Positions 36,871 through 49,713 of a stretch of 64,000 nucleotides of DNA are shown piece by piece. The position numbers and the translations under genes were made by a program. Each line of letters begins with the position of its first letter. Positions within the stretch are counted from its first letter, which is position 1. Origin of the DNA: Lactobacillus sp. ESL0791. GTDB taxonomy: Bacteria > Bacillota > Bacilli > Lactobacillales > Lactobacillaceae. The notes below the pieces were generated by a model that was given only the letters and a program-made list of their open reading frames with translations, had not been told where the DNA came from and did not search any database. The DNA lies in contig NZ_JAQTHU010000001.1 of the NCBI RefSeq assembly GCF_029433255.1, forward strand, positions 1,550,001 through 1,614,000, read 5' to 3'.

Positions 36871-36917
36871 AAAAAGTGCTCCTAACTGTTAGTTTTATAC
36901 CTAACATTATGGAGCAC
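36871..36917 (-). terminator. Rho-independent terminator
   Basis: GTGCTCC (36876-36882) pairs with GGAGCAC (36911-36917), with inner CTAAC/GTTAG pairing; on the minus strand it is followed by TTTTT. It ends transcription from the DUF6933-type gene. Confidence 0.65.
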
Positions 36918-37236
36918 CTTATTTCGTTATGATTTTTCCTAATTACATTATCCGTATTTATTGTAAGCCCAACCGTTTTGCAGAAAAACTATTCTCAAAC
37001 TTAGTCGTCTCATCTTAATTTCACGGCATGAAGATAAATCATATTTTTTCTTATTCAACTGTTTGCCAGCTAGCATACCGCGTTCTTCTATTTTAGCAGA
37101 CCCTTATTAACTTGAATTTTTTACATTTCAGAAAGTTTTCCATATTCATTTTTCGCAGCCTTAAACCATAATAATTTATCTGAAGCTATCGCTATTCCCA
37201 TTCATCGAGAATTTACTGAAGCCTTCGCAGAATTTT

Positions 37237-37815
37237 TTACTTACCAAATCTTGCCAGCACAATTTTCCTAAAGCGCTCACCTGGATAATGATAATCAGTT
37301 TTACCATTAACCTTCATCCGAATTATCCACTCAAAATTTACTCTTTTATTAATTTCAACTGTATGCAGAACACCATCTCTGAGATAGTCATAGAAAGCAT
37401 AACCATCATCAGCATAGTCCAGCTGCGTATGGTTAAGAGTCGCAATTATGCTGCGATTCTTGAGTCGATCAAAACAAAGAATTGGACTTGCCGCAAACAT
37501 TTTATTTAGTGCTGCAATCATCTGGGCATCATCCTTATAAAGTTCAAGCAAATATGTCTTAATATACTCGCCTAATTCTTCCATGTCATCCATTTTGATA
37601 TCGAATAAAAATAACGTGAACTTGCTGGCAAAGTTTACTAATTGCAGGCACTTCTTGCGCTCAAAGTAAAAAAGCTTGGCACCCCATTCAAGTAATTCAT
37701 CACCAGCTTCCGCTTTAATTACAGCTTGTGCTAGTTCGTTCACTGGTGGTCTGAGCTTTGCAGGTTCCTTTATTTTATAACGATCAAAAGTTTGTTTAGT
37801 AGCATAAATAATCAT
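37237..37815 (-). CDS. DUF6933-type hypothetical protein
   Basis: About 192 residues starting MIIYATKQTFDRYKIK; ATG 37815 has GGGGAAAG before it, better than the longer frame from 37827. The start, the middle WGAKLFYFERKKCLQLVNFASKFTLFLFD and the end match a small family of unknown function common in Firmicutes, which I recall as DUF6933. No membrane segments. It is monocistronic. Confidence 0.75.
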   Translation of the reverse strand: MIIYATKQTFDRYKIKEPAKLRPPVNELAQAVIKAEAGDELLEWGAKLFYFERKKCLQLVNFASKFTLFLFDIKMDDMEELGEYIKTYLLELYKDDAQMIAALNKMFAASPILCFDRLKNRSIIATLNHTQLDYADDGYAFYDYLRDGVLHTVEINKRVNFEWIIRMKVNGKTDYHYPGERFRKIVLARFGK

Positions 37816-37960
37816 ATCTTTCCCCAACTAAATAATTTTTATCTTTTCCAGCAACTTTGCAAATGCTAATTACCTTTTCATTTTACAGGAAACCATTGTA
37901 AACATGTCACCCAATACTTATTATTACAAGCAATTCAGAAAATAAATGGCTAAAAAATAA

Positions 37961-37999
37961 AATGCCGGTGAAAAACGAGCTTTTCACCGACATTTTTAT
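37961..37999 (-). terminator. Terminator of the amidohydrolase gene
   Basis: ATGCCGGTGAAAA pairs with TTTTCACCGACAT across a short loop, with T runs on both sides, 14 bases past the amidohydrolase stop on the minus strand. Confidence 0.8.
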
Positions 38000-38012
38000 C
38001 CTAAATTAAGAA

Positions 38013-39194
38013 CTAATATGCTCTCTTACCCTTCTTATAAACAGCCTTGTCTTCCTGGGCAACCGCCTTGATATCTTCAAGCGGGTTGCCATCTAAGACT
38101 AGGAAGTCAGCATACTTGCCAGCTTTGAGTGTGCCGTACTCATCGTCAATCTTCATCAACTTTGCGGAGTTAACACTGGTCTGCAGGGCCTCAAAATTAG
38201 TAAAGCCATCCTCAACCATTAAGCGCAGTTCAACTGGCGTCTTGTCAAAGCCGTTGAAAGTGGTGCCGGCATCGGTACCCAAAGAAATTTTGACACCGCG
38301 GTCCTTGGCATGTGCGATATTTTTCTTTAAATCCGCCAATGCCTTCTTGGCCTTCTTCATTTCCCAGTCGGGCGCAATCTCTTGAGCATATTCAGGAAAA
38401 GCCCAGGCGGCAATGATCGTTGGCGTCAGGTAAGTGCCATGTTCAAGCATTAAATCAATCGCTTCATCATTGACATAGTAACCGTGTTCGATCGAATCAA
38501 CACCGGCATGCAGCGCGTTCATAATCCCGGCAATTCCTTCGGCGTGCGCTGCCACAATCAGGCCTTTGTTGTGAGCTTCTTCAACCGCCACGCGAATCTC
38601 ATCAACCGTCAACTGCGGATCGTCCATCGAATCACGCTGGGTCATGATGCCGCCAGTGGTCATAAGCTTAACGGCCTTGACACCACGGGCCATCCCCTGC
38701 CGAACCGCCTTGCGCATTTCATCCGGTGAATCAACAATATAACCAAAATTAGGGATATCACCATGACCGCCGGACATTGAATATGGGCGTCCGGATGGCA
38801 TTACTTCGGGTACTTTAGTGATTTTACCTTTATTGATCATCTTGGCAATCGTCAGGTCAATGTCAAAAGTCGACCCGCATTCACGCACATAGGTCACACC
38901 CGACTTGAGCATCGTGTGCAGATTTTGCACGGAATTGATTGACGTTTCAACCACGTCAAAATCCGTTACGCCCCGCGGATCGGTTGGATCCATCACCATG
39001 TGGTCATGACAGTTGATCAAGCCCGGCATCACATACTTGCCCTGCAAATCAATCCAATTATCGCCTTGTGGCGCCTTGCCAGTGCCGATAGCGGTAATCT
39101 TGCCGCTTTCATCATCTACTTCCAGCCAAGCATTCTCCTGAATCTGGTTAATTTCGCCATCATATAAATTGCAATTTTGATATATCGTTTTCAT
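38013..39194 (-). CDS. Amidohydrolase-superfamily metal-dependent hydrolase
   Basis: A 393-residue enzyme of the imidazolonepropionase/prolidase-like amidohydrolase branch. Metal ligands are visible in order: LINCHDHMVM (HxH, about residue 62), the carboxylated-lysine region VKLMTTGGI, VAAHAEG, SIEHGYY and SLGTDAGTTF. It likely cleaves an amide such as an acyl-dipeptide or aryl-amide bond. Start has AAAGGAGAAATTT. It precedes an amino-acid permease and a glutamine-amidotransferase-like hydrolase on the same strand but is the last in that direction, so the three may share a nitrogen-scavenging role. Confidence 0.85.
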   Translation of the reverse strand: MKTIYQNCNLYDGEINQIQENAWLEVDDESGKITAIGTGKAPQGDNWIDLQGKYVMPGLINCHDHMVMDPTDPRGVTDFDVVETSINSVQNLHTMLKSGVTYVRECGSTFDIDLTIAKMINKGKITKVPEVMPSGRPYSMSGGHGDIPNFGYIVDSPDEMRKAVRQGMARGVKAVKLMTTGGIMTQRDSMDDPQLTVDEIRVAVEEAHNKGLIVAAHAEGIAGIMNALHAGVDSIEHGYYVNDEAIDLMLEHGTYLTPTIIAAWAFPEYAQEIAPDWEMKKAKKALADLKKNIAHAKDRGVKISLGTDAGTTFNGFDKTPVELRLMVEDGFTNFEALQTSVNSAKLMKIDDEYGTLKAGKYADFLVLDGNPLEDIKAVAQEDKAVYKKGKRAY

Positions 39195-39297
39195 AAATTT
39201 CTCCTTTATTAACCACTTATATTTTATGCCGTTTTATTGCCGAGAACAATCAAAAAAAGCTCTGCTTTCCAGTAAATAAGCAAAACTTCTCAAGCTC

Positions 39298-40575
39298 TTA
39301 TGCATTCTTTTTCTTTCTTCTTGTTAACGGGTAAAACGGTGCTGCAATGACAAACGCACCTAAGCCCCAAATCAGATTCGAGATACTGATCTGACACAGC
39401 AGCCATACTGAAACGACTAGGGCCAGGATCGGAACCAGTGGCCCAAAGGGAATCCTGAACTTGCCCGCCTGCCGCTTCTTGGTGCGGCGAAAAATCAGAA
39501 CCGCAATACAAGTTGGAATGTACTGCGCAAAACGCGACACAGCACTAATTTGCGCTAGTGAAGAAAAGTTGCCGGAATAGGCCAAAAGTAAAGCAATGGT
39601 GGTTGAAACAATTATCGCCATATACGGCGCATCATGCTTATTGGTTTTTGCAAAAATCCGCGGCATCATCCCATTTTCAGCCAGAGCAACACATGAACGC
39701 GGTGTGATAAATGAAGAACCAATGCAGATACCGCCGGTTGACAGCAGCATCCCCGCCGAAATAATTACGTTGCCGACATTGCCGCTGATTTTCACGGCCG
39801 TGTCCTTGAGCGGGACAGCCGAGCCCATCAGCCGCATCCCCAAGACACCGATGCTGACAACGTTGACCAGAATGTAAATCACAGCTACCACCGTCAGGAT
39901 TAAAACCAGTGCCCGCGGTAGATTCTTTTCCGCATTTTTCATTTCGCCGGCTGCTACAACCAGGCTTTCAAAGCCGGTAAAAATATAGAACATGGTGATC
40001 GCAGTTGCCGCAAAGTTATGGCTGGTCATCAGGCTGGGAATAAAAAATGGCTGAAAATTAGCTGGCTTAATAAAGAAGAGGCCAACAACAATAATAAAAA
40101 TAATTGGGAGCAACTTGCCCACGGTAATTGTATTATTCACAATCGACGTTACCTTCACCCCGCAAACATTCATGATAATCAGCAGCACTGCGATGACCGT
40201 GACGATCACATTTTTCGCGAAAGTTGACGCTAGTGCGGGAAAAATACCGCCAATCGCCGTCGCAAACGCAACATAAATGGTCGCCTCCGCAATAATTCGG
40301 ATCGCCCACGAAATCATGCCGACTTCATAGCCGACAAAATCACCAAAGGCATCTTTAGCGTACAAATATGCGCCACCGGTTTTATCAAAAAAGCTGGCAC
40401 ACTCCGCAAAACATAAGGCAATGGTAAACGCCAAAACTGCATCAAAGACCAAGACCAGAATGCTGGCCGGACCAAACAGCGTCATTCCCTGTCCCGGTAG
40501 CAAAAAGATTCCGGAACCAATAATGCCGTTAATGCCTAAAAGAACAATACTCCAAAAACCCAGTTTATTTTTCAT
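39298..40575 (-). CDS. APC-family amino acid permease
   Basis: A 425-residue membrane protein with about 12 hydrophobic segments. It starts MKNKLGFWSIVLLGINGIIGSGIFLLPG, the substrate-binding GIIGSGIF motif of the APC superfamily, and has the ETSGAYLY-like FFDKTGGAYLYAK segment. It imports an amino acid or amine. It is directly behind the GATase1-like hydrolase gene (stop and start adjacent), which points to uptake and breakdown of a gamma-glutamyl or related compound. Confidence 0.9.
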   Translation of the reverse strand: MKNKLGFWSIVLLGINGIIGSGIFLLPGQGMTLFGPASILVLVFDAVLAFTIALCFAECASFFDKTGGAYLYAKDAFGDFVGYEVGMISWAIRIIAEATIYVAFATAIGGIFPALASTFAKNVIVTVIAVLLIIMNVCGVKVTSIVNNTITVGKLLPIIFIIVVGLFFIKPANFQPFFIPSLMTSHNFAATAITMFYIFTGFESLVVAAGEMKNAEKNLPRALVLILTVVAVIYILVNVVSIGVLGMRLMGSAVPLKDTAVKISGNVGNVIISAGMLLSTGGICIGSSFITPRSCVALAENGMMPRIFAKTNKHDAPYMAIIVSTTIALLLAYSGNFSSLAQISAVSRFAQYIPTCIAVLIFRRTKKRQAGKFRIPFGPLVPILALVVSVWLLCQISISNLIWGLGAFVIAAPFYPLTRRKKKNA

Positions 40576-41307
40576 CTACTTACGCTCCTTCTGCGCCGCC
40601 GCTTTGGCAAAAAAATTAACAAATAATTGCTCTTGGTCCGCATGGTGCTGCCACAGATTTTCCGGATGCCATTGCACCGCCACAATCAGGCCGTCATCAC
40701 TCTCAATGCCCTCAATCACACCATCCGGTGCTGTGGCCGTCACGTGCAAGCCAGTGCCAACTTTTTTCACTGCCTCATGATGCCGCGAATTAACCAAACT
40801 CTGTTTGCCCAAGGCTTGATAAAGAAAACTGCCTGGCTGCAAGTTAACGTGGTGCGTCGGCAGAAAGCCCTGCGACTTTTGCGCGTGCTGAATCAGCTTG
40901 TCGCTTTTATACTGTGACGCCAAATCCTGATAAAGCGTGCCGCCAAGTGCAACGTTGATAATCTGGATTCCGCGGCAAATTCCCATCAGCGGTTTGCGCT
41001 GAGCAAGTGTCTCCTTAATCAACGCAATTTCAAAAAGATCCCGCTGGTAGTAAGTATTGCCAATATTTTCCAGCGGTTCTTCACCATACAAATACGGTGC
41101 AATATCCGGCCCACCGGGAATAATCACCCCGTCAACACTTTTTACAAGCTCTTTAGCCATTTCTTCCGGCGCAACCGGCAGCAGCAGCGGAACAATGTCA
41201 TGCTTTTGCAAGACATCAATCAGCTGCTTAGGAAAATAATTAGCCAACCGTAAGTTAATCACCTCAGTCGGCACCAAATTAATATCTGCCGTAATTCCAA
41301 TTTTCAT
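40576..41307 (-). CDS. Class I glutamine amidotransferase-like gamma-glutamyl hydrolase (PuuD/peptidase C26 type)
   Basis: About 243 residues starting MKIGITADINLVP. The nucleophile cysteine is in LMGICRGIQIINVALGG and the catalytic HxE in VAVQWHPENLW. This is the peptidase C26 family, which hydrolyses gamma-glutamyl bonds, for example gamma-glutamyl-GABA. Start set at ATG 41307; the longer TTG frame adds six residues only. First gene of an operon with the APC permease. Confidence 0.88.
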   Translation of the reverse strand: MKIGITADINLVPTEVINLRLANYFPKQLIDVLQKHDIVPLLLPVAPEEMAKELVKSVDGVIIPGGPDIAPYLYGEEPLENIGNTYYQRDLFEIALIKETLAQRKPLMGICRGIQIINVALGGTLYQDLASQYKSDKLIQHAQKSQGFLPTHHVNLQPGSFLYQALGKQSLVNSRHHEAVKKVGTGLHVTATAPDGVIEGIESDDGLIVAVQWHPENLWQHHADQEQLFVNFFAKAAAQKERK

Positions 41308-41868
41308 TACTACCACTCTTTTCAATATTAGTTTTTAATTAAAATTAATAGTAAATATTATATATTTTCTTAATTCTATCTGCAACCATAAATTTCAACG
41401 AAAAAAATACCAGCATAGATCAATTACGATCTAGTTGGTACATGAAAAAAAACTATTTTGCTTACTATTTCTTTTCCAGTTCTTTCGTAAAAAATTGCCG
41501 CACCTTATCATTAAACTTCAGACCTGCAACCACAAATTTTGTATCTAGGGAAATTTTGGAACATTTTAGTGTCCTGCTAAAAGTGCTTTCCCGCTTAACG
41601 TTGATTTTCTTGGACATCATTCCGGAAAAATATGCCCACAAGTAGAAAATGCAGTTCAGCCTTAGTACCGACAGTGAACAACCCGAATTTTTTACACAAA
41701 GCTGTCGGTTTTATAACAATAGGTTGCTTCAAACTCAACTAAATTTCGGGGTATTTTCATTTTTAGTGCCTCAATTTCTTTTATTCCGACTTAATTTTTT
41801 CAACAAAAATACTACTTTAAATTATCATAATCCAAAGTAGTAAAAATAAAAATTTTCAGTTAAATTTT
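41308..41868. other. Intergenic region with a hairpin and a doubtful small ORF
   Basis: A hairpin ACCGACAG (41667-41674) / CTGTCGGT (41702-41709) is followed by TTTTAT on the plus strand and may be a terminator. Apart from the small ORF at 41465-41620 I see no gene. Confidence 0.4.
41465..41620 (-). CDS. Possible small ORF, 51 residues
   Basis: The minus-strand frame starts MMSKKINVKRESTF and ends RQFFTKELEKK. It is basic, has no recognised family, and only CCGGA stands before the ATG. GC content is higher than the flanks, which hints at coding or at a remnant of a longer gene. Confidence 0.3.
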   Translation of the reverse strand: MMSKKINVKRESTFSRTLKCSKISLDTKFVVAGLKFNDKVRQFFTKELEKK

Positions 41869-45426
<3,558 letters not shown>

Positions 45427-45887
45427 TTATTAATTCCTTTGACGTCAAATCGGTAGAATCAATTGATTCTCCTATATTCTATGCAATTACTCATTTAACC
45501 ACAATTGCTTTCAAGTAAATTGGTAAGCGGTACCAAACTTACTTACAAAAAATCATTTTTTTGAAAAAACGTTCCAATCATTAAAAATTTGCAGAACTAC
45601 AAAAAGTAACAATCACAAAGTTAATAACTGCTATTTTATAAATAATTATTTCCCTTTTAACATATCTTTTTAAAATTTATATATCTCAAAAAGGATAACC
45701 CTAATTTTCTTTGTCTACATAAAGCCTATTCATCCTGCAATAAATTTTTATAACTAAAGGCTGCGATTGATACAGCCCCATTATTCATTACCAATTAAAA
45801 ATTTTCTCTAAAAGATTTTTTAATCATAAACTGCTATACTTATTATATAAATTACTAACTTGTTTTAAATAAAGGAGGATCTTCAGA

Positions 45888-47075
45888 TTGAAAACTTTAA
45901 CCGATAACGTCACATTTCGGCATGGTGCCACAATCAAAACCAGGATTGTTCAGTCACCCATGCTGACCAACAGCGGCCTAAACGAGAAAGTGACCCAGGA
46001 TACACTTGACTATTACGGGGCACACTCGCAATCAGCCGGCATGATAATCACAGAATATACTAATGTCAGTCCAAATGGCGGTCCGTCGCGATCATGGGCG
46101 CCGGATCGCGAACAGTTGGCAGTTTATAATGATGATTTTAAACCTGGACTAACTAAACTTGCCAAAGTTTTGAAAAAAGACGGCAACAAGGCCATCCTGC
46201 AACTGGTTCATTCCGGACGCGAAGCCGAATATCGCCACACACTCGGCGGCCGGGTTGACGTGCCCTCACAGATGAAATTTTCCTGGATTGATTATCCCCT
46301 GCACGAACTGACCGAAGATGAGGTTTGGCAAGTTGTCAAAGACTTCGGCAGCGCCACTAAACGGGCAATTGACTGCGGCTTTGACGGTGTTGAAATTCAT
46401 GGCGCCAACCATTACTTGATCCAACAATTTTTCTCGGCTTTTTCCAATAAGCGGACAGATTATTGGGGCGGCAGCTTTGAAAAAAGGATGAATTTCCCGC
46501 TAGAAGTAGCAAAAGAAGTCTTCCGCGTCGTTAACAAATATGCGCCAAAGGACTTTATTATCGGTTACCGCATCAGTCCCGAGGAAACTGACGACAAAAA
46601 TAATATTGGCTATACTTGGCACGAGTCTCAGCAGCTATTAAAAAAACTCACCGAAAATTTTGAGTTTGATTATATTAATTTATCGACAATGGATTACAAG
46701 GGCGGACCGGAAGATGTTGCGAAAAATTACGCCCAGCTACTGGGCGAGGCTATTCAGGCTCCAACTTTAGAATTAATTTCCGGCGACATTCATACGGTTG
46801 CCAAAATGAAGGACGCACTTAATTATGTTGATCTTGTCGGCCTAGGGCGGGCTACTCTGGCAGATCCGCAGATTGCTTACAAGCTGGCTAATAATTTGGA
46901 AGACCAGATCCACCTGCAATTTGATGAAGCCTCTGTTAAAAAGAGCCATCTGACGCCCGGGATTATTGCGGTCGTGGCCAACACGCCGTACTTTGGCATC
47001 CCTGGGCTTGATTATCTTCAGTCCCTTTCCACCACCAAATTAAGCGACGCGGTCACCCATGACGGTGCAAAATAA
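45888..47075 (+). CDS. Old-yellow-enzyme-type NADH:flavin oxidoreductase, copy 1
   Basis: A 395-residue FMN-dependent TIM barrel. IVQSPMLTNSG at the start, GGPSRSWAPDREQL, ILQLVHSGREAEY, GFDGVEIHGANHYLIQQFFS with the HxxN pair that binds substrate, NKRTDYWGGSFEKRM and VDLVGLGRATLADPQ are all typical. Start is TTG with AAAGGAGG before it. A close paralogue lies at 56427. It reduces activated double bonds; the natural substrate is unknown. Confidence 0.92.
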   Translation: MKTLTDNVTFRHGATIKTRIVQSPMLTNSGLNEKVTQDTLDYYGAHSQSAGMIITEYTNVSPNGGPSRSWAPDREQLAVYNDDFKPGLTKLAKVLKKDGNKAILQLVHSGREAEYRHTLGGRVDVPSQMKFSWIDYPLHELTEDEVWQVVKDFGSATKRAIDCGFDGVEIHGANHYLIQQFFSAFSNKRTDYWGGSFEKRMNFPLEVAKEVFRVVNKYAPKDFIIGYRISPEETDDKNNIGYTWHESQQLLKKLTENFEFDYINLSTMDYKGGPEDVAKNYAQLLGEAIQAPTLELISGDIHTVAKMKDALNYVDLVGLGRATLADPQIAYKLANNLEDQIHLQFDEASVKKSHLTPGIIAVVANTPYFGIPGLDYLQSLSTTKLSDAVTHDGAK

Positions 47076-47093
47076 TTTTTAAAATCACAAAAA

Positions 47094-47140
47094 ATACTCC
47101 TAGCGTTTAGTCATCAGACTAACACTTAGGAGCATTTTTT
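47094..47140 (+). terminator. Terminator after oxidoreductase copy 1
   Basis: TACTCCTA pairs with TTAGGAGCA across a stem with GTTTAGTC/GACTAAC, followed by TTTTTT. Twenty bases past the stop; the relB-like gene beyond ends just after it. Confidence 0.8.
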
Positions 47141-47161
47141 CTTTACTTATCAGATTTTAAA

Positions 47162-47434
47162 TTAAGTGGGATCTTTCTCATTTGCATCTTTGCGCAAGCG
47201 TGCGAAATAACTGCTGATATTTTCACCATCATGGAGCTTCAAAGCATTCTTGTATACTTGCCGCGTTTTCTCATCAAATTGATCCTCGGTCATTGCAATT
47301 TCAAATGGAAATTTTCCGGTAGTCACAAAACGCGTCAAAAAGATTCCCACGGCAGCTTCCGTTGTCATTCCGACTTCGCCAAACATTCTATCTGCGTCTT
47401 TTTTTAATTGATCATCAATTTGTACTGTTGCCAT
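47162..47434 (-). CDS. RelB/DinJ-family antitoxin, without adjacent toxin
   Basis: A 90-residue protein starting MATVQIDDQLKKDADRMF, with TTEAAVGIFLTRFVTTGKFPFEI, the RelB/DinJ ribbon-helix-helix DNA-binding pattern. AGGAGTGAGAAC lies before the ATG. Normally such a gene is followed by a YafQ/RelE toxin; here an intergenic terminator and a convergent oxidoreductase follow, so it is an orphan. A decayed copy is at 55845-56030. Confidence 0.88.
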   Translation of the reverse strand: MATVQIDDQLKKDADRMFGEVGMTTEAAVGIFLTRFVTTGKFPFEIAMTEDQFDEKTRQVYKNALKLHDGENISSYFARLRKDANEKDPT

Positions 47435-47895
47435 GTTCTCACTCCTTAAATTAATTTATATACATCAGCTAAAATTACACCACTAAGCTCTCATTATTCC
47501 ACATTTTAATTGTACATAAATTTTCTTACTAATATTAGGAAAACTGCCAAATTCAAGTTTGACAGCATATTTCATCTACTCGACCAACGTTTACGTAAAT
47601 CGCTAATACTAGAAACTGTTTCACTTGTATCAGCCTAATTCTTAAACCTTAGCAACAAGCATCGCCTTTTCTACTTCATAATGTTATCACTACCTCTCCC
47701 ATAATATTAATTGTCTTACATAATCTTTAAGTTAGTTTATCACATTATAAAGATAATCCATATTTATAAGACTATTCTCATCTTTTCATCAATACTGTGA
47801 GTGTCTCTATATGTCCAATAATGATTAGATAAAGAGTTCCCAAAAATAGGTTCTTTGAAAATTGTGCGCAAACGATACAACCTAATCACTATTTA
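47435..47895. repeat. AT-rich flank of relB, with a segment copied at 56145-56205
   Basis: No gene seen. The segment around 47735-47787 (TTTATCACATTATAAAGATA…) closely resembles 56150-56202 (TTTATCATATTATAAAAATA…), continuing into TTTATAAGAC in both. Together with relB and its remnant this gives direct repeats on the two sides of the DUF1998 operon. Confidence 0.6.
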
Positions 47896-49713
47896 TCAAA
47901 CCTTAAGAAATTTAATCTCGTCCAAAAGCGCCTGCAGTATTTTTTTAGCATAGCCTCTGCGCAGTCTGCTATGATAATTTTGGTTATAATAATTTCTCAA
48001 GCAATTATAGCAAGATGTATTTTCATCACAACAATTCTGAGAAACCTTTGCTAATGCTGCTCTTAAAGACTTAAGTATCGACTCCTTATTTAACAGTCTC
48101 TTAGCATGTCCAGCACCACCCGGCACATTATCATAGATCAGTATATCATAGCTTCCCAACTTCAAATTCATCTCCAGAATACCATCAATATCTGTACGCT
48201 CAATCTCCATGGCATTGCTAATACCTTCAAGAAAAGCATACATAAATGACAATGCCTGGGAATAACTTTCACTAGACTTCATTTGAAGCATTGGAACTGT
48301 AACCCGCGCCACATCTGTTTGGAAGCTATGACCTATCCTCAATTCTTCTAATTCCTCATTCTGACAATCATATTGCCTAAAGTTTTTATGCTTAACAGAT
48401 CTATTAGGTGCTAATACATTGCCTTTTGCTATATTACTATATCCACAAACCGAACACATATAAAAACTAGAGCGGTTCAACACGAGCAATTCGTCGTCAG
48501 TACTGGTCTCAACTATTAATCTCTTGCCTATTTCTGCATGCTCCTGATCAATCTTTCCCCCACCGAGATATGAAACTTCTCCTGAATACGATCTTTTAGG
48601 CTTCATTCTTGAGCTTTCTTTCGTTATACCTGTTTTAAAACCGTTTACAGGTTCAATGTAATATTCCATTGCTTTCGTAGTGACAGATTCGCCACAATAC
48701 TTACAAATTTTTGTATCTCCTCCGCTCAAATAGATATTGACCTTTTTACAGTTAGGACACATACAAAAATAGTGTTTAGCAAATTTAGAAGCTATAGGTA
48801 AAGAAATATACTTTGAAGTGTATTTCTTTCCATCCACAATAACTTCTGAATCTGGTGCATACTCACTAAGTGCTATCTTCAGATCTCTACTAAGATCGTA
48901 TCTGTTATCAGGTATCCCCTTGTTATAAATTTGCAGTTCCACAAGATCAACCGGAAAGCCATACTTAGGAATGACACAATATTTGGATAACGAATCTATT
49001 ACTCTTGCCTTGTGAAGTTTTTTTATCTGGTTGGTATAATAATCAGCATCAGAATACTTTTCTTCCTTTAAAGCTTCAGTCTTAGCATCCTCGAACTCCT
49101 TGTTCATCTGCCGCAATTCTTCAACAAAGTGCATTAACTTTTCGTCGCTGTCGCCCATTTCATCAAACCATTTCAAATTATGATATTCAGAGTAAATATT
49201 CTCTGGAAGAACTCTGTCATCAATATAATGATTCAAATCAGTAGGTTTACTTAAAATATAATCTTTAAATGCTGTTATTCCATCACCGAACACTAAGCCA
49301 TCAACCGTCTTAAAATAAGCCGGATTCTTTCTAAAAAAGAATCCTAAGCAACAAGCCATAAGGTGACGAACAATGATCTTTTTATTGAGAACATTAAAAT
49401 ACGGAGGATTAATCACTCCTGAGATCATTTTCTCTGGAGTCATAAAATATGTATAATCATGTGAGCCGGTTCCACAATATGTAAGAACATATGCAGAGCT
49501 ATCACTTCTTCGTCCTGCTCGTCCTGCTCTTTGAGTATAGTTAGCCGGTGTCGGTGGCACATTTCTCATAAAGACTGTCTCAAGATCACCAATATCTATT
49601 CCCATTTCAAAAGTTGTCGAGCAACTCAAAATGTTTATCTTTTTGTTCTTAAAATCTTGCTGATACCGTTTCGCTGTTTTCCGATCAAGCTGAGCTGTAT
49701 GCTCCTTAATCAC
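47896..49713 (-). CDS. DUF1998 helicase, C-terminal part (Druantia DruE-like)
   Basis: 605 residues holding the second helicase domain (INILSCSTTFEMGIDIGDL, TPANYTQRAGRAGRR with motif VI), two zinc-ribbon cysteine sets (CPNCKKVN…CKYCGES; CSVCGYS) and a C-terminal DUF1998 domain (LIYDNVPGGAGHAKRLL, CCDENTSCYNCLRNYYNQN). The start codon is GTG inside the last codons of the upstream gene. In frame before it, IESIVIKEHTAQL reads as normal helicase sequence back to the A7 tract at 49726-49732. So it is the C-terminal half of one helicase whose frame changes there. Confidence 0.85.
   Translation of the reverse strand: MIKEHTAQLDRKTAKRYQQDFKNKKINILSCSTTFEMGIDIGDLETVFMRNVPPTPANYTQRAGRAGRRSDSSAYVLTYCGTGSHDYTYFMTPEKMISGVINPPYFNVLNKKIIVRHLMACCLGFFFRKNPAYFKTVDGLVFGDGITAFKDYILSKPTDLNHYIDDRVLPENIYSEYHNLKWFDEMGDSDEKLMHFVEELRQMNKEFEDAKTEALKEEKYSDADYYTNQIKKLHKARVIDSLSKYCVIPKYGFPVDLVELQIYNKGIPDNRYDLSRDLKIALSEYAPDSEVIVDGKKYTSKYISLPIASKFAKHYFCMCPNCKKVNIYLSGGDTKICKYCGESVTTKAMEYYIEPVNGFKTGITKESSRMKPKRSYSGEVSYLGGGKIDQEHAEIGKRLIVETSTDDELLVLNRSSFYMCSVCGYSNIAKGNVLAPNRSVKHKNFRQYDCQNEELEELRIGHSFQTDVARVTVPMLQMKSSESYSQALSFMYAFLEGISNAMEIERTDIDGILEMNLKLGSYDILIYDNVPGGAGHAKRLLNKESILKSLRAALAKVSQNCCDENTSCYNCLRNYYNQNYHSRLRRGYAKKILQALLDEIKFLKV

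Larger units (their letters stand above)
36710..37236. other. Intergenic region with 10-bp repeats and a terminator
   Basis: No gene. It contains four tandem 10-bp units at 36813-36852 and a minus-strand terminator at 36871-36917 (listed separately). The stretch 36930-37230 is AT-rich without recognisable features. Confidence 0.5.

Noticed and set aside
39290..39511. Short open frame inside the APC permease gene
   Set aside because: It is a shadow frame of a well-supported membrane protein.
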